The notes beneath the pieces are model-generated. The model was not told the DNA's origin, ran no database searches, and was given only the letters and a program-made list of their open reading frames with translations. Positions 17,677 to 24,645 of a stretch of 24,645 bases of DNA are shown piece after piece. A program made the translations under genes and the position numbers. The stretch lies in assembly GCA_900545055.1 (NCBI GenBank), contig UQXP01000023.1, forward strand, positions 1-24,645. The letters are read 5' to 3'. The DNA comes from an uncultured Collinsella sp. GTDB lineage: Bacteria; Actinomycetota; Coriobacteriia; Coriobacteriales; Coriobacteriaceae. Numbering within the stretch: the stretch's first letter is position 1; every line of letters begins with the position of its first letter.

Positions 17677-19530
17677 ATGATTGATCTGCTCAGGCGTTTT
17701 GGTGGTAAGTTTCGCCGGTATATGGTGATCGGCCCAGCGTGCAAGCTGATCGAAGTGATCTTTGACCTGCTTACGCCGCTGGTGATTGCCCGGATGATCG
17801 ATAAAGGCATCGGCGCGCACGACGTGAATGCTGTCGTCCACTACGGCATGGTACTTGGCGCTATGGCCGTGATTGGCATTTCGTTTACGCTCGTCTGCCA
17901 AAAGATGGCGGCGCTCACCTCGCAGGGCATGGGCACCGACATTCGCGGCGCGCTCTACGAGCACATCAACAAGCTGAGCTATGCCGAGCTCGACCGCTTT
18001 GGCACGCCGTCGCTTATCACGCGCATTACCAACGACGTTAACCAGGTGCAGCTCGCTGTGGCGCTGGGCGTGCGCATGCTCATCCGCTGGCCCTTTCTGG
18101 CGGTGGGCTCCATGGTCGCGGCCCTTGCCATCGACCTTAAGCTCGGCATCATCTTTTTGATCTGCACGCCCGCTATCGGCCTGGTGTTTTGGTTTGTCAT
18201 GGCGCGCTGCATCCCGTACTACAAGCAGCTGCAGGCAAAGCTCGACCGCATCGCGCTTATCTGCCGCGAAGGCCTTTCGGGCGCTCGCGTGGTTCGCTCC
18301 TTCGTGCGCGAAGACCACGAGCGCGAGCGCTTTGCCCAAGCCGCCGATGACCAGGCCCATACCGCCATCGCGGTGGGCAAGCTCTCGTCGATTCTCAACC
18401 CCGTCACGTTTCTTGTGATGAACCTGGGCGTGTGCGCCATCCTGTGGGTGGGCGGCATCCAGGTCAACGTGGGCGAGCTTACGCAGGGCCAGGTCATGGC
18501 GTTTGTGAACTACATGACGCAGACCCTGACCTCCATCGTGTACGTTGCCAACCTGGTCGTGGTCTTTACCAAGGCGAGCGCCAGTGCGTCGCGTATCAAT
18601 GAGGTGCTCAATTGCGTGCCGAGCATCACCGACGAGGGCAACCAGCCGGTCGCGCTGCCCAAGCCGAGCGAACTGGCGGGTGGCGCTGTTCCGGTCCCCG
18701 CGCTGAGCTTGAGCCATGTGAGCTTCTCGTTTGGCGCCGGCGCTGCCAACGCCGTCAACGATGTGACCCTGGAGCTCCCGCTGGGCAAGACGCTTGGCAT
18801 TATCGGCGGTACGGGTAGCGGCAAGTCCACGCTCGTCTCGCTTATCCCGCGCCTGTACGATGCGAGCACCGGCAGCGTGAGTGTGATGGGCGCCGACGTG
18901 CGCGCCTGGCCGCTCGATCAGCTGCGCCACGTGGTCGCGACCGTTCCGCAGCGCGCGTCACTCGTGAGCGGCACAATCCGCAGCAACCTGACTTGGCGCG
19001 ACGAGTCCGCGACCGACGAGGAGCTCTGGGCGGCGCTCGATATGGCGCAGGCCAGCGAGTTCGTGCGCAACAAGCCGCAGGGGCTCGACGCCCCGGTCGA
19101 GGCGGGCGGCAAGAACTTCAGCGGTGGCCAGCGTCAGCGCTTGACCATCGCGCGCGCTCTGGTGGGCTCGCCGCAGATCCTGATCATGGACGACTCCGCC
19201 TCGGCGCTCGACTTTAAGACCGACGCGGCGCTTCGCCATGCCATTCGCGAGCGCAGCGTACGCGGCGCTGCCGAGGGCGGGCTGTCGCTGACGACGGTAA
19301 TCGTGAGCCAGCGCGTCTCGACCGTGCGCGATGCCGACATGATCTGCGTGCTCGACCACGGCTCGGTTGCGGGCCTGGGCACACATGACGAGTTGTACGC
19401 AAGCTGCCAGCTCTACCGCGAGATTTGCCAGTCGCAACTTCGTCGCGAGGAGCTCGAGGGCCAGCAGGGGAGCGCGACGTCCGCTTCGGGCTCCGCCCCC
19501 GCATCCGTCTGCGCAAAGGAGGGCTGCTAG
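17677..19530 (+). CDS. ABC exporter half-transporter, degenerate-site subunit
   Basis: A 617-residue ABC exporter: an N-terminal six-helix membrane domain (about 1-320) and a C-terminal ATPase. Walker A is GTGSGKST (378-385) and the signature FSGGQ (481-485) is canonical. Walker B reads ILIMDD, so Asp506 replaces the catalytic Glu, and the switch His is Gln545 (VSQRVST). These are the hallmarks of the degenerate partner in heterodimeric exporters of the TM287/288, BmrCD and LmrCD type. The frame opens at 17644, but the ATG at 17677 has GGGAG 9 nt upstream. The stop codon abuts the start codon of the next gene, so the two are co-expressed. A Ser/Ala-rich tail follows the ATPase. The substrate (drug, lipid or peptide) cannot be told from sequence. 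Confidence 0.93.
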   Translation: MIDLLRRFGGKFRRYMVIGPACKLIEVIFDLLTPLVIARMIDKGIGAHDVNAVVHYGMVLGAMAVIGISFTLVCQKMAALTSQGMGTDIRGALYEHINKLSYAELDRFGTPSLITRITNDVNQVQLAVALGVRMLIRWPFLAVGSMVAALAIDLKLGIIFLICTPAIGLVFWFVMARCIPYYKQLQAKLDRIALICREGLSGARVVRSFVREDHERERFAQAADDQAHTAIAVGKLSSILNPVTFLVMNLGVCAILWVGGIQVNVGELTQGQVMAFVNYMTQTLTSIVYVANLVVVFTKASASASRINEVLNCVPSITDEGNQPVALPKPSELAGGAVPVPALSLSHVSFSFGAGAANAVNDVTLELPLGKTLGIIGGTGSGKSTLVSLIPRLYDASTGSVSVMGADVRAWPLDQLRHVVATVPQRASLVSGTIRSNLTWRDESATDEELWAALDMAQASEFVRNKPQGLDAPVEAGGKNFSGGQRQRLTIARALVGSPQILIMDDSASALDFKTDAALRHAIRERSVRGAAEGGLSLTTVIVSQRVSTVRDADMICVLDHGSVAGLGTHDELYASCQLYREICQSQLRREELEGQQGSATSASGSAPASVCAKEGC

Positions 19531-21390
19531 ATGAATCCGTATACTTCTTCCGGTTCGGTCGCCACGATGACGGCCAATGTCTCCGGCAACGATAACCTCA
19601 ACGACTTGGGCGACGGCCCGCGCCAGCCCGGCGATCCCGAGCGCTATCCCGTGGGCGCGGTGACCCGTCGCCTGCTGGGCTATGTGCGCCCGCACCGCAT
19701 TTCGTTTGCGGCGTCGTTTGTGAGTGCCGCCATCTCGGTGATTCTGCAACTCTATACGCCCATCCTCGTCGGCGAGGGCATCGATCTCATCGTTGCCGCC
19801 GGACAGGTGGACTTCGATGCGCTGCTGCGGCTTGTCACCAAGCTCGCGATTGTCGTGATGGGCGCTGCGGCGTTCCAGTGGCTGCAGGGCTACTGTGTTA
19901 ACCGCCTGTCCTACGAGACGGTGCGCGACATGCGCGTGGAGGCGAGCGACAAGCTCAGCCGCATGCCGCTCAGCTTTATCGACAGCCATGCCCACGGCGA
20001 CCTTATGAGCCGTGTGGTCAACGATGTCGACCAGGTGGGCGACGGCCTGCTGCAGGGCTTCACGCAACTCTTTACTGGAGTCATCACTATCGTGGGCACG
20101 CTCGCGTTTATGCTGTCCATCAACCTAACCATGACGCTCGTGGTGGTGCTCGTCACGCCGCTCTCCATCTTTGCGGCCGGCGCCATCGCCAAGCTCTCCA
20201 ACAAGAGCTTTACGGCTCAGCAGCGCATTCAGGGTCAGCTCGGCGGTCATATCGAGGAGTATGTGGGCGAGCAAAAGCTTGTGGATGCGTTTGCCTACGG
20301 ACCAAATGCGCAGCAGCGCTTCGATGCACTCAACGCCGAGCTCTACACGGCGGGCGAGCGCGCGCAGTTTATGGGGTCGCTGTCCAACCCCGGCACGCGC
20401 TTTATCAACAACATCATCTACGCCGTGGTTGCCGTGATCGGCTGCGTGGGCGTGATCACGGGTGTGCCCGCGGCGCTCACGGTGGGCGGCGTGCAGATTT
20501 TCCTGTCCTACGCCAACCAGTACACCAAGCCGTTCAACGAGGTCACCAACGTCATCACGCAGATCCAGACGGCCTATGCCTCGGCGCGGCGCATGTTCGC
20601 GCTGCTCGATGCGCGCGAGCAGGAGCCCGACGCTGTGGATGCCATTGAGCTCACCGCTCCGAAGGGCGAGGTCGCCTTTGAGCACGTGGACTTTAGCTAC
20701 GTGCCCGACCGTAAGTTGCTGCAGGACATCTGCATCGATGCCAAGCTCGGCATGCGGTTTGCCCTGGTCGGTCCCACGGGTTGCGGCAAGACGACGCTCA
20801 TCAATCTGCTGCTGCGCTTTTACGATATCGATGCCGGTCGTATCGTAGTCGACGGGCATTCCTCGCGCGACTACACGCGTGAGAGCCTGCGCCGCGCCTT
20901 TGGCATGGTGCTGCAGGACACCTGGCTGTTCGAGGGCACGGTGGCCCAGAACATTGCCTACGGTTGTCCCGACGCCACGCGCGAGCAGATTATCGAGGCG
21001 GCCAAGCGCGCGCATGCGCACAAGTTTATCGTGCAGCTGCCAGGCGGCTACGATACGGTGATCGGCGAGGACGGCGGCACGTTTAGCCAGGGTCAAAAAC
21101 AGCTGCTGTGCATCGCGCGCGTCATGCTCGCCGACCCGGCGATTCTGCTGCTGGACGAGGCAACGTCGAGCATCGATACACGTACCGAGCTGCAGGTGCA
21201 GGCGGCATTCGACGAGCTCATGGCCGGTCGTACGAGCTTTGTCGTGGCGCACCGCCTATCGACGATCCGTAACGCCGATTGCATCCTAGTCATGCGCGAC
21301 GGGCAGATTATCGAGCGTGGCACGCACGACGAGCTGCTAGCGGCAGGCGGCTTCTACGCCGAGCTCTACCGCAGCCAATTCGCCCAGTGA
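19531..21390 (+). CDS. ABC exporter half-transporter, catalytic-site subunit
   Basis: A 619-residue ABC exporter with a roughly 50-residue hydrophilic N-terminal extension, six membrane helices and a C-terminal ATPase. Walker A is GPTGCGKTT (414-422), Walker B LLLDE has the catalytic Glu543, and the switch His574 is present (VAHRLST). Its signature is altered to FSQGQ (518-522). In a heterodimer this Walker A/B pairs with the canonical FSGGQ of the upstream subunit to give one active site, while the altered signature faces the degenerate site, so the two genes are complementary. AAAGGAGGG ends 7 nt before the ATG, inside the upstream gene, which indicates coupled translation. It resembles the YheH/BmrD/LmrD side of such pairs. 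Confidence 0.93.
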   Translation: MNPYTSSGSVATMTANVSGNDNLNDLGDGPRQPGDPERYPVGAVTRRLLGYVRPHRISFAASFVSAAISVILQLYTPILVGEGIDLIVAAGQVDFDALLRLVTKLAIVVMGAAAFQWLQGYCVNRLSYETVRDMRVEASDKLSRMPLSFIDSHAHGDLMSRVVNDVDQVGDGLLQGFTQLFTGVITIVGTLAFMLSINLTMTLVVVLVTPLSIFAAGAIAKLSNKSFTAQQRIQGQLGGHIEEYVGEQKLVDAFAYGPNAQQRFDALNAELYTAGERAQFMGSLSNPGTRFINNIIYAVVAVIGCVGVITGVPAALTVGGVQIFLSYANQYTKPFNEVTNVITQIQTAYASARRMFALLDAREQEPDAVDAIELTAPKGEVAFEHVDFSYVPDRKLLQDICIDAKLGMRFALVGPTGCGKTTLINLLLRFYDIDAGRIVVDGHSSRDYTRESLRRAFGMVLQDTWLFEGTVAQNIAYGCPDATREQIIEAAKRAHAHKFIVQLPGGYDTVIGEDGGTFSQGQKQLLCIARVMLADPAILLLDEATSSIDTRTELQVQAAFDELMAGRTSFVVAHRLSTIRNADCILVMRDGQIIERGTHDELLAAGGFYAELYRSQFAQ

Positions 21391-21618
21391 GCAAGACGCG
21401 GGACAAATTAATCAGAAGTGTTTGTCCCAAGATTATGCATTCTATCTGCGGCGTGGTGACGATTGACGAAATAATGTGGTGACGATTGATCTCGATTGGG
21501 GGCGCTGGGAAACTTAACTGTTTCAAAGCGTATACCTTTTGAGACGTCGTGGCCTTGAATATGAACAATAAGATGCGTATCAGCTCTCGATTTGTCGCGA
21601 ATCTCCGCGAAAGCTTGC

Positions 21619-21657
21619 GAACCATCGCGAAATCCTGTGGCCCATTCGCGATGGTTC
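21619..21657. repeat. 13-bp perfect inverted repeat, GAACCATCGCGAA
   Basis: Arms 21619-21631 and 21645-21657 with a 13-nt loop. Two further CGCGAA copies lie just upstream, so the sequence could be either a hairpin or a cluster of protein half-sites. Confidence 0.6.
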
Positions 21658-21666
21658 GATGATGGG

Positions 21667-21685
21667 ACCGGCTATACCGGTTTTT
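21667..21685 (+). terminator. Weak terminator candidate after the ABC operon
   Basis: ACCGG (21667-21671) and CCGGT (21677-21681) form a 5-bp stem with a 5-nt loop; its last T begins a run of five T. It lies about 280 nt past the operon, so it may instead end another transcript. Confidence 0.4.
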
Positions 21686-21813
21686 CGATATGGCTATGGC
21701 AGTTTTTATATATCGAGTGAGCACGAAGGGCCAGAAACTCGACTCGCGGAGGGGGCGGCGGCAACCCGCTGGTGAAGGGAGTTAAGTTGGCGGGTTCGAT
21801 CTCCCGGTTCTAA

Positions 21814-21859
21814 AAATACTCAGTATACTGAGTGATTTTACTCAGTATACTGAGTATTT
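21814..21859. repeat. Upstream palindrome pair of the DUF4143 ATPase gene
   Basis: Two copies of the perfect 16-bp palindrome ACTCAGTATACTGAGT (21818-21833 and 21840-21855) are separated by GATTTT. With their flanks they make one larger inverted repeat with 20-nt perfect arms. The copy centres are 22 bp apart, about two helical turns. The block ends 23 nt before the ATPase start codon. Each copy contains TATACT, a good -10 match on either strand, so the palindromes may overlap the promoter. This placement suits an operator or a structured leader. Confidence 0.85.
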
Positions 21860-21882
21860 AAGAAACAAGGAGGTAGATTGAC

Positions 21883-23076
21883 ATGTTTGAGCGCCATCAA
21901 GTTGCCGTGATAGCCCAGAGGATGCGGGAAACGAATAATCCGTTGATGCAATTTATAATCGGGCCCCGCCAAACGGGAAAGTCGACCATGTTCGTGCAGG
22001 CGTTGCACCATGCAGACATGCCCTGTCACGTGGCCAATGCGGACGATGTTGTGAATCCCGATGCCAGCTGGCTGCAAATCGAGTGGCAACAGGCAAGAAA
22101 CCTCACGTCTGGAGGTAAGGTCCCGGCCGTTTTCGTTGTTGATGAGATTCAAAAGGTGCAGAGTTGGTCCACGGTCGTCAAGGGATTGTACGACCGGGAT
22201 CGCCGGGAGGGGACGCCGCTCAAGGTCATTTTGACCGGATCGTCGTCGCTGCTGCTGCATAAGGGCTTGGAAGAATCCCTTATGGGCCGTTACGAGCTCA
22301 TTCGGTCGCCGCATTGGTCCTATCGCGAGTGCAGCGAGGCCTTTGGCTTTTCTTTTGAAGACTATCTCTATCACGGTGGATATCCGGGTGCGGTGCCGCT
22401 GGTTTCCGATGACGCCCGTTGGCGAAACTATATCCGAGATGCGATCGTCGAGCCGGCGATCTCGCGCGATGTTCTCTCGTTGGAGAATATCCGCAAACCG
22501 GCGCTGATGCGCGCGCTCTTTTGGCTCGCGGCAAGCTATTCGGGGCAGGAGCTTTCGTATTCAAAAATGGTAGGCCAGCTGCAGGATGCCGGTAACACGG
22601 TCACGGTCGCCGGGTATTTGGACCTGCTGGGCAAGGCCGGTTTGGTTACGGCGATTCCCAAGTTCAGTGACAAGGAGCTCGCAAAGCGCCGAAGCACCCC
22701 GCGGCTCATGGTTTATGACACGGCGTTTATGACGGCGCTCGGCGATAAGGGCCGAGCAGAATGGCTGGAGGATTCGGCGCGGCGGGGTCATTTGGTGGAA
22801 TCGGCAGTGGGTGCACGACTGCTTGCGCGCGCGCCGGAAGAGGGTTTTGAGGTCATGTGGTGGCGTGAAGGCGTCAAAGAGGTCGACTTTGTGCTGCGAA
22901 GGGATGATGCGCTGAGCGCCATCGAGGTCAAAAGCGGTGGAGAGTCCGGCCAGAGTGGCATGTCGACGCTCCTAAAAAAGTATCCGCGAGCCAAGCGGAT
23001 CGTCGTGGGAGGGGCGGCGGCCGGGGCGTGCACCGTGGAGGATTTTCTGCTCGATAAGGTGACGCTGTTTAACTAG
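21883..23076 (+). CDS. AAA family ATPase with DUF4143 (PD-(D/E)XK-like) C-terminal domain
   Basis: A 397-residue protein. The N-terminal ATPase has Walker A GPRQTGKST (27-35), Walker B VFVVDEIQ with D87/E88, and a sensor-like ILTGSSS (116-122). A winged-helix-like middle region follows. The C-terminal DUF4143 part has Glu306 (VES), Asp335 (EVDF) and Glu348-x-Lys350 (IEVKS), the residue pattern of a PD-(D/E)XK nuclease fold; family members are not generally shown to cut DNA. This family is widespread in gut bacteria and archaea as solitary genes, and its function is unresolved. The start codon has AGGAGGT 8 nt upstream. The gene stands alone between two matching palindrome pairs. Its lower GC start and strong bracketing suggest a cassette. 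A toxin, defence or selfish role is possible but unproven. Confidence 0.92.
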   Translation: MFERHQVAVIAQRMRETNNPLMQFIIGPRQTGKSTMFVQALHHADMPCHVANADDVVNPDASWLQIEWQQARNLTSGGKVPAVFVVDEIQKVQSWSTVVKGLYDRDRREGTPLKVILTGSSSLLLHKGLEESLMGRYELIRSPHWSYRECSEAFGFSFEDYLYHGGYPGAVPLVSDDARWRNYIRDAIVEPAISRDVLSLENIRKPALMRALFWLAASYSGQELSYSKMVGQLQDAGNTVTVAGYLDLLGKAGLVTAIPKFSDKELAKRRSTPRLMVYDTAFMTALGDKGRAEWLEDSARRGHLVESAVGARLLARAPEEGFEVMWWREGVKEVDFVLRRDDALSAIEVKSGGESGQSGMSTLLKKYPRAKRIVVGGAAAGACTVEDFLLDKVTLFN

Positions 23077-23091
23077 CCTGAGCAAATTGAG

Positions 23092-23139
23092 AAAATACTC
23101 AGTACACTGAGTGAAATTACTCAGTGTACTGAGTATTTT
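23092..23139. repeat. Downstream palindrome pair of the DUF4143 ATPase gene
   Basis: ACTCAGTACACTGAGT (23097-23112) and ACTCAGTGTACTGAGT (23119-23134) are separated by GAAATT. Each copy alone is imperfect at its centre, but they are exact reverse complements, so with flanks they form perfect 21-nt arms. Geometry (6-nt spacer, 22 bp between centres) matches the upstream pair. It starts 15 nt after the ATPase stop codon; the right arm ends in TTTT, so the structure may also terminate transcription. Confidence 0.85.
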
Positions 23140-23441
23140 GACTTGGGCGTTGGATGGGTGCTCGGCCGCCGCGTGCGATGGCGAAAACCGGGCCAGGCCT
23201 TACCAGCGGATATGCATGCAGGAGGGGCTCCAATTTTCATGTCCCACTCGTATCGTCTGTCAGAAACCTGACGAATGACCTGTCTCCCTGTCATGCCCTT
23301 GTCACAAATCTATTAACGGGACCGTCAAATTTCCTCCTGAATTTTCTGACGGTACCGCGGTTCCCGCATGATTTTAGGGACTTGCGCTTCAGGCGGCTTT
23401 ATCCATTGATGTCAGCTGTGCCGTCAATCAGCAGAAGTTGG
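23140..23441. other. Non-coding region before the flavodoxin-like gene
   Basis: No recognisable gene; the 112-codon frame crossing it has no ribosome site or family resemblance. It contains a GTCAG/CTGAC hairpin (23258-23271), an ACCGTCA/TGACGGT inverted repeat (23321-23327 and 23347-23353), and several further GTCA/TGAC motifs in between. It could be a regulator-binding region for the promoter at 23442. Confidence 0.5.
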
Positions 23442-23469
23442 TTTACATCTGTGGTTTTAGTACTAAGAT
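23442..23469 (+). promoter_or_regulatory. Promoter of the flavodoxin-like gene
   Basis: TTTACA (23442-23447) and TAAGAT (23464-23469) with a 16-bp spacer. The predicted start near 23476 leaves a leader of about 50 nt. It is the best-looking promoter in the window. Confidence 0.65.
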
Positions 23470-23528
23470 ATGCTTCTAATAAATTGCATTAGTGGCTTTA
23501 GTTTTGGGGGAAACGAGGCAACGTGACT

Positions 23529-24080
23529 ATGACGTGCTCTTTGGTGGTTAACAGCAAGAGCGGTAATACCAGGATGGTTTCGGGCGCGATCAAACGCGCT
23601 CTGCAGGCTGCGGGCGTTGAGTTTGTCCACGCCGCGGCGTTGAGTGACGATGCGGACGCAGATCAGGTTGCGCGCGAGGCGCAGGGCGCCTGCGCGGCCA
23701 ACACGGTGCTCGTCGGTTTTTGGTGCGACAAGGGCGCATGCACGCCTTCGGTCGCGGCGTTGCTCTCCGCTCTGCACGGCAAGCGCGTTTTCCTCTTTGG
23801 TACCTGCGGCTTTGGCGCCGACCAGAGCTATTACCAGCAGATTATCGATCGCGTGACCTCCAATTTGGCCGACGACGCCGAGCTTGTGGGTTGGGCCATG
23901 TGCCAGGGCAAGATGGGCCCCGCGGTCAAGCAACGCTACGAGGCCATGCTCGAGCAAGATCCCGACAATGTCCGCTTTAAGATGCTGCTCGATAACTGGG
24001 TCGCCGCAAAGGATCACCCCACCAAGGAAGATCTGGACAACATGGCTGCAGCCGCCAAAAAGGCCGTGCTGGGGGAGTAG
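23529..24080 (+). CDS. Flavodoxin family protein (possibly BilS-like)
   Basis: A 183-residue flavodoxin fold. The N-terminal strand SLVVNSKSGNTRM (about 4-16) supplies the FMN-phosphate loop (S-x-S-G-N-T). FWCDKGACTPS (about 64-74) and VFLFGTCGFG (about 87-96) are the later FMN-contacting loops, followed by YYQQIIDRV and WAMCQGKMGPAVKQRYEAM. The DKG..., LFGT and CQGK features resemble short-chain flavodoxin proteins annotated in gut bacteria as BilS-like; that link is a recollection, not a search. Such proteins carry electrons to a partner reductase, and no partner is encoded in the window. ATG at 23529 and GTG at 23523 are both possible; GAGG lies 10 or 4 nt upstream respectively. It is transcribed alone from the promoter at 23442. 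Confidence 0.85.
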   Translation: MTCSLVVNSKSGNTRMVSGAIKRALQAAGVEFVHAAALSDDADADQVAREAQGACAANTVLVGFWCDKGACTPSVAALLSALHGKRVFLFGTCGFGADQSYYQQIIDRVTSNLADDAELVGWAMCQGKMGPAVKQRYEAMLEQDPDNVRFKMLLDNWVAAKDHPTKEDLDNMAAAAKKAVLGE

Positions 24081-24122
24081 CTCCCATCGCTGACGGCGGT
24101 CGGTCCATCTTTCTAAATGAAA

Positions 24123-24251
24123 CGTCCTCCCGGGCGTCGGGGCACGAAGTTCCCTGCTCTACAGTCCTGCGCAAGACGAAGGCCACATTAAGTGGCCTTC
24201 TTTGCGTGCGGAACTCGCGATGAACTTCGTGCCCCGCCGTCCGGGAGGACG
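24123..24251. repeat. 129-nt nested palindrome
   Basis: Outer arms 24123-24152 and 24222-24251 are reverse complements at 28 of 30 positions (arm starts CGTCCTCCCGGGCGTCGGGG). The interior is also partly symmetric and closes on a GAAGGCCAC/GTGGCCTTC hairpin, so the whole segment can fold into one long stem. It begins 42 nt after the flavodoxin-like gene. Confidence 0.8.
24178..24203 (+). terminator. Terminator at the tip of the nested palindrome
   Basis: GAAGGCCAC (24178-24186), loop ATTAA, GTGGCCTTC (24192-24200), then TTT. The likely terminator of the flavodoxin-like transcript, about 100 nt past its stop codon. Confidence 0.6.
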
Positions 24252-24309
24252 CCTCTTTATTGATGGGAGGCCTGATAGGTCGATGGTTCCGTGCCCGGAT
24301 GCGTCCAAA

Positions 24310-24580
24310 GTGGGACGGGCTTTCCGGATGGGCAGGCTTTCGAAAAATGCGTCCCGGAATTTGCCTTTGGAATGGGACGTAGTTTCCCGTTGAGGTGCTT
24401 TGCGGAAAGTGCATCCCACTCTGGGCGGTCGAAGTGGGACACACTTTCCCAAAGGCGCTCCAACGGGAAATTGCATCCCATTATTCGGTCAAGAAACGGG
24501 ATGCATTTTCCCAATGAGAGCAAAACCGGAAAATGCATCCCACAATCAGCCCTCAAAGTGGGACGCCGTTTCCCAATGAG
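24310..24580. repeat. 62-bp-period array of alternating inverted motifs (4.4 units)
   Basis: A forward motif like GTGGGACG-nnn-TTTCCC starts at 24310, 24372, 24434, 24496 and 24558, exactly 62 bp apart. The inverted form GGAAA-n-TGCATCCCA lies between, with its CCC ending at 24355, 24417, 24479 and 24541, again exactly 62 bp apart. The 12-15 nt between motifs are variable. In the fourth unit the arms (around 24498-24511 and 24528-24541) pair perfectly over 14 bp. Because 62 is not a multiple of three, the array is unlikely to be coding. The rest of the window (24581-24645) shows nothing I can name. Confidence 0.85.
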
Positions 24581-24645
24581 GCTCAAGCGGGGTCGCGCGC
24601 GCAGACGTGGTGTAAGAGTGTCCTGAGGTCCGTCGCTGCAAGTCC

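Larger units (their letters stand above)
21391..21813. other. Non-coding stretch with several short repeats and hairpins
   Basis: I recognise no gene. Contents in order: a GGGACAAA/TTTGTCCC stem (21400-21428) just after the ABC operon without a T-run; a 14-bp direct repeat GTGGTGACGATTGA (21453-21466 and 21476-21489); three CGCGAA motifs (21596, 21606, 21626) and an inverted TTCGCG (21645); a 13-bp perfect inverted repeat (21619-21631 with 21645-21657); an ACCGG/CCGGT hairpin followed by T residues (21667-21685), the best terminator candidate for the ABC operon; and AACCCGC/GCGGGTT (21763-21796). Confidence 0.6.

Noticed and set aside
21308..21724. A 138-codon minus-strand frame downstream of the ABC operon
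   Set aside because: It overlaps the end of the exporter gene, has no recognisable domain and spans non-coding hairpins.
21786..21812. Relic of a tRNA T-arm (GGCGGGTTCGATCTCCCGG)
   Set aside because: The stem and 7-nt loop do not fit a tRNA T-arm and no acceptor, D or anticodon arm is visible nearby, so an integration-site reading is not supported.
24310..24580. CRISPR array
   Set aside because: Units alternate in orientation, the variable parts are only 12-15 nt, and no cas genes are present.
24257..24626. Short proteins encoded across the 62-bp array on either strand
   Set aside because: A 62-bp unit shifts frame each time, so no repeated peptide is encoded; the frames lack ribosome sites.

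Overview
The window looks like chromosomal DNA of a gut Actinomycetota, most likely Collinsella or another Coriobacteriia. This is inferred from the high GC content, the style of the intergenic palindromes, and Gram-positive cell-wall sorting signals ending in short Arg/Lys tails. No 16S or other marker gene is present to prove it.

Layout: (1) 1-1850 holds an inverted-repeat-bounded intergenic element, a minus-strand lemA with its terminator, a divergent TetR-type regulator, and a minus-strand tRNA-Ser(UGA). (2) 1850-3631 is one reading frame joining a TadA-type tRNA adenosine deaminase to a glycerate kinase. (3) 3632-15936 is a non-coding leader with a G9 tract and a good -10 box, followed by a 3,992-residue secreted and sortase-anchored adhesin. 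The adhesin has a fibro-slime/PA14-like head, SpaA (Cna-B-like) domains, about fifteen pilin-isopeptide-type modules and two DUF11-type modules. The last quarter of this gene is markedly richer in GC than the rest. (4) 15937-16260 holds a strong hairpin, the small SRP RNA gene with promoter and terminator, and a perfect 27-bp inverted repeat. (5) 16392-17522 is a minus-strand coiled-coil surface protein with an LANTG sorting signal. (6) 17603-21390 is a two-gene operon for a heterodimeric ABC exporter with one degenerate ATP site. (7) 21391-23139 is a non-coding stretch followed by an AAA/DUF4143 ATPase gene bracketed on both sides by paired 16-bp palindromes. (8) 23140-24080 is a leader region with a clear promoter and a flavodoxin-like gene. 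(9) 24123-24580 is a 129-nt nested palindrome with a terminator at its centre, then an exact 62-bp-period array of alternating inverted motifs.

Two surface proteins (MPDTG and LANTG anchors) flank the SRP RNA, the RNA component of the secretion-targeting particle. I do not infer a functional link from that adjacency alone. The strongest candidates for something undescribed are the palindrome-bracketed DUF4143 ATPase, the 62-bp array, and the mosaic giant adhesin with a G-tract near its promoter. All domain calls come from reading the sequence; no database search was run.
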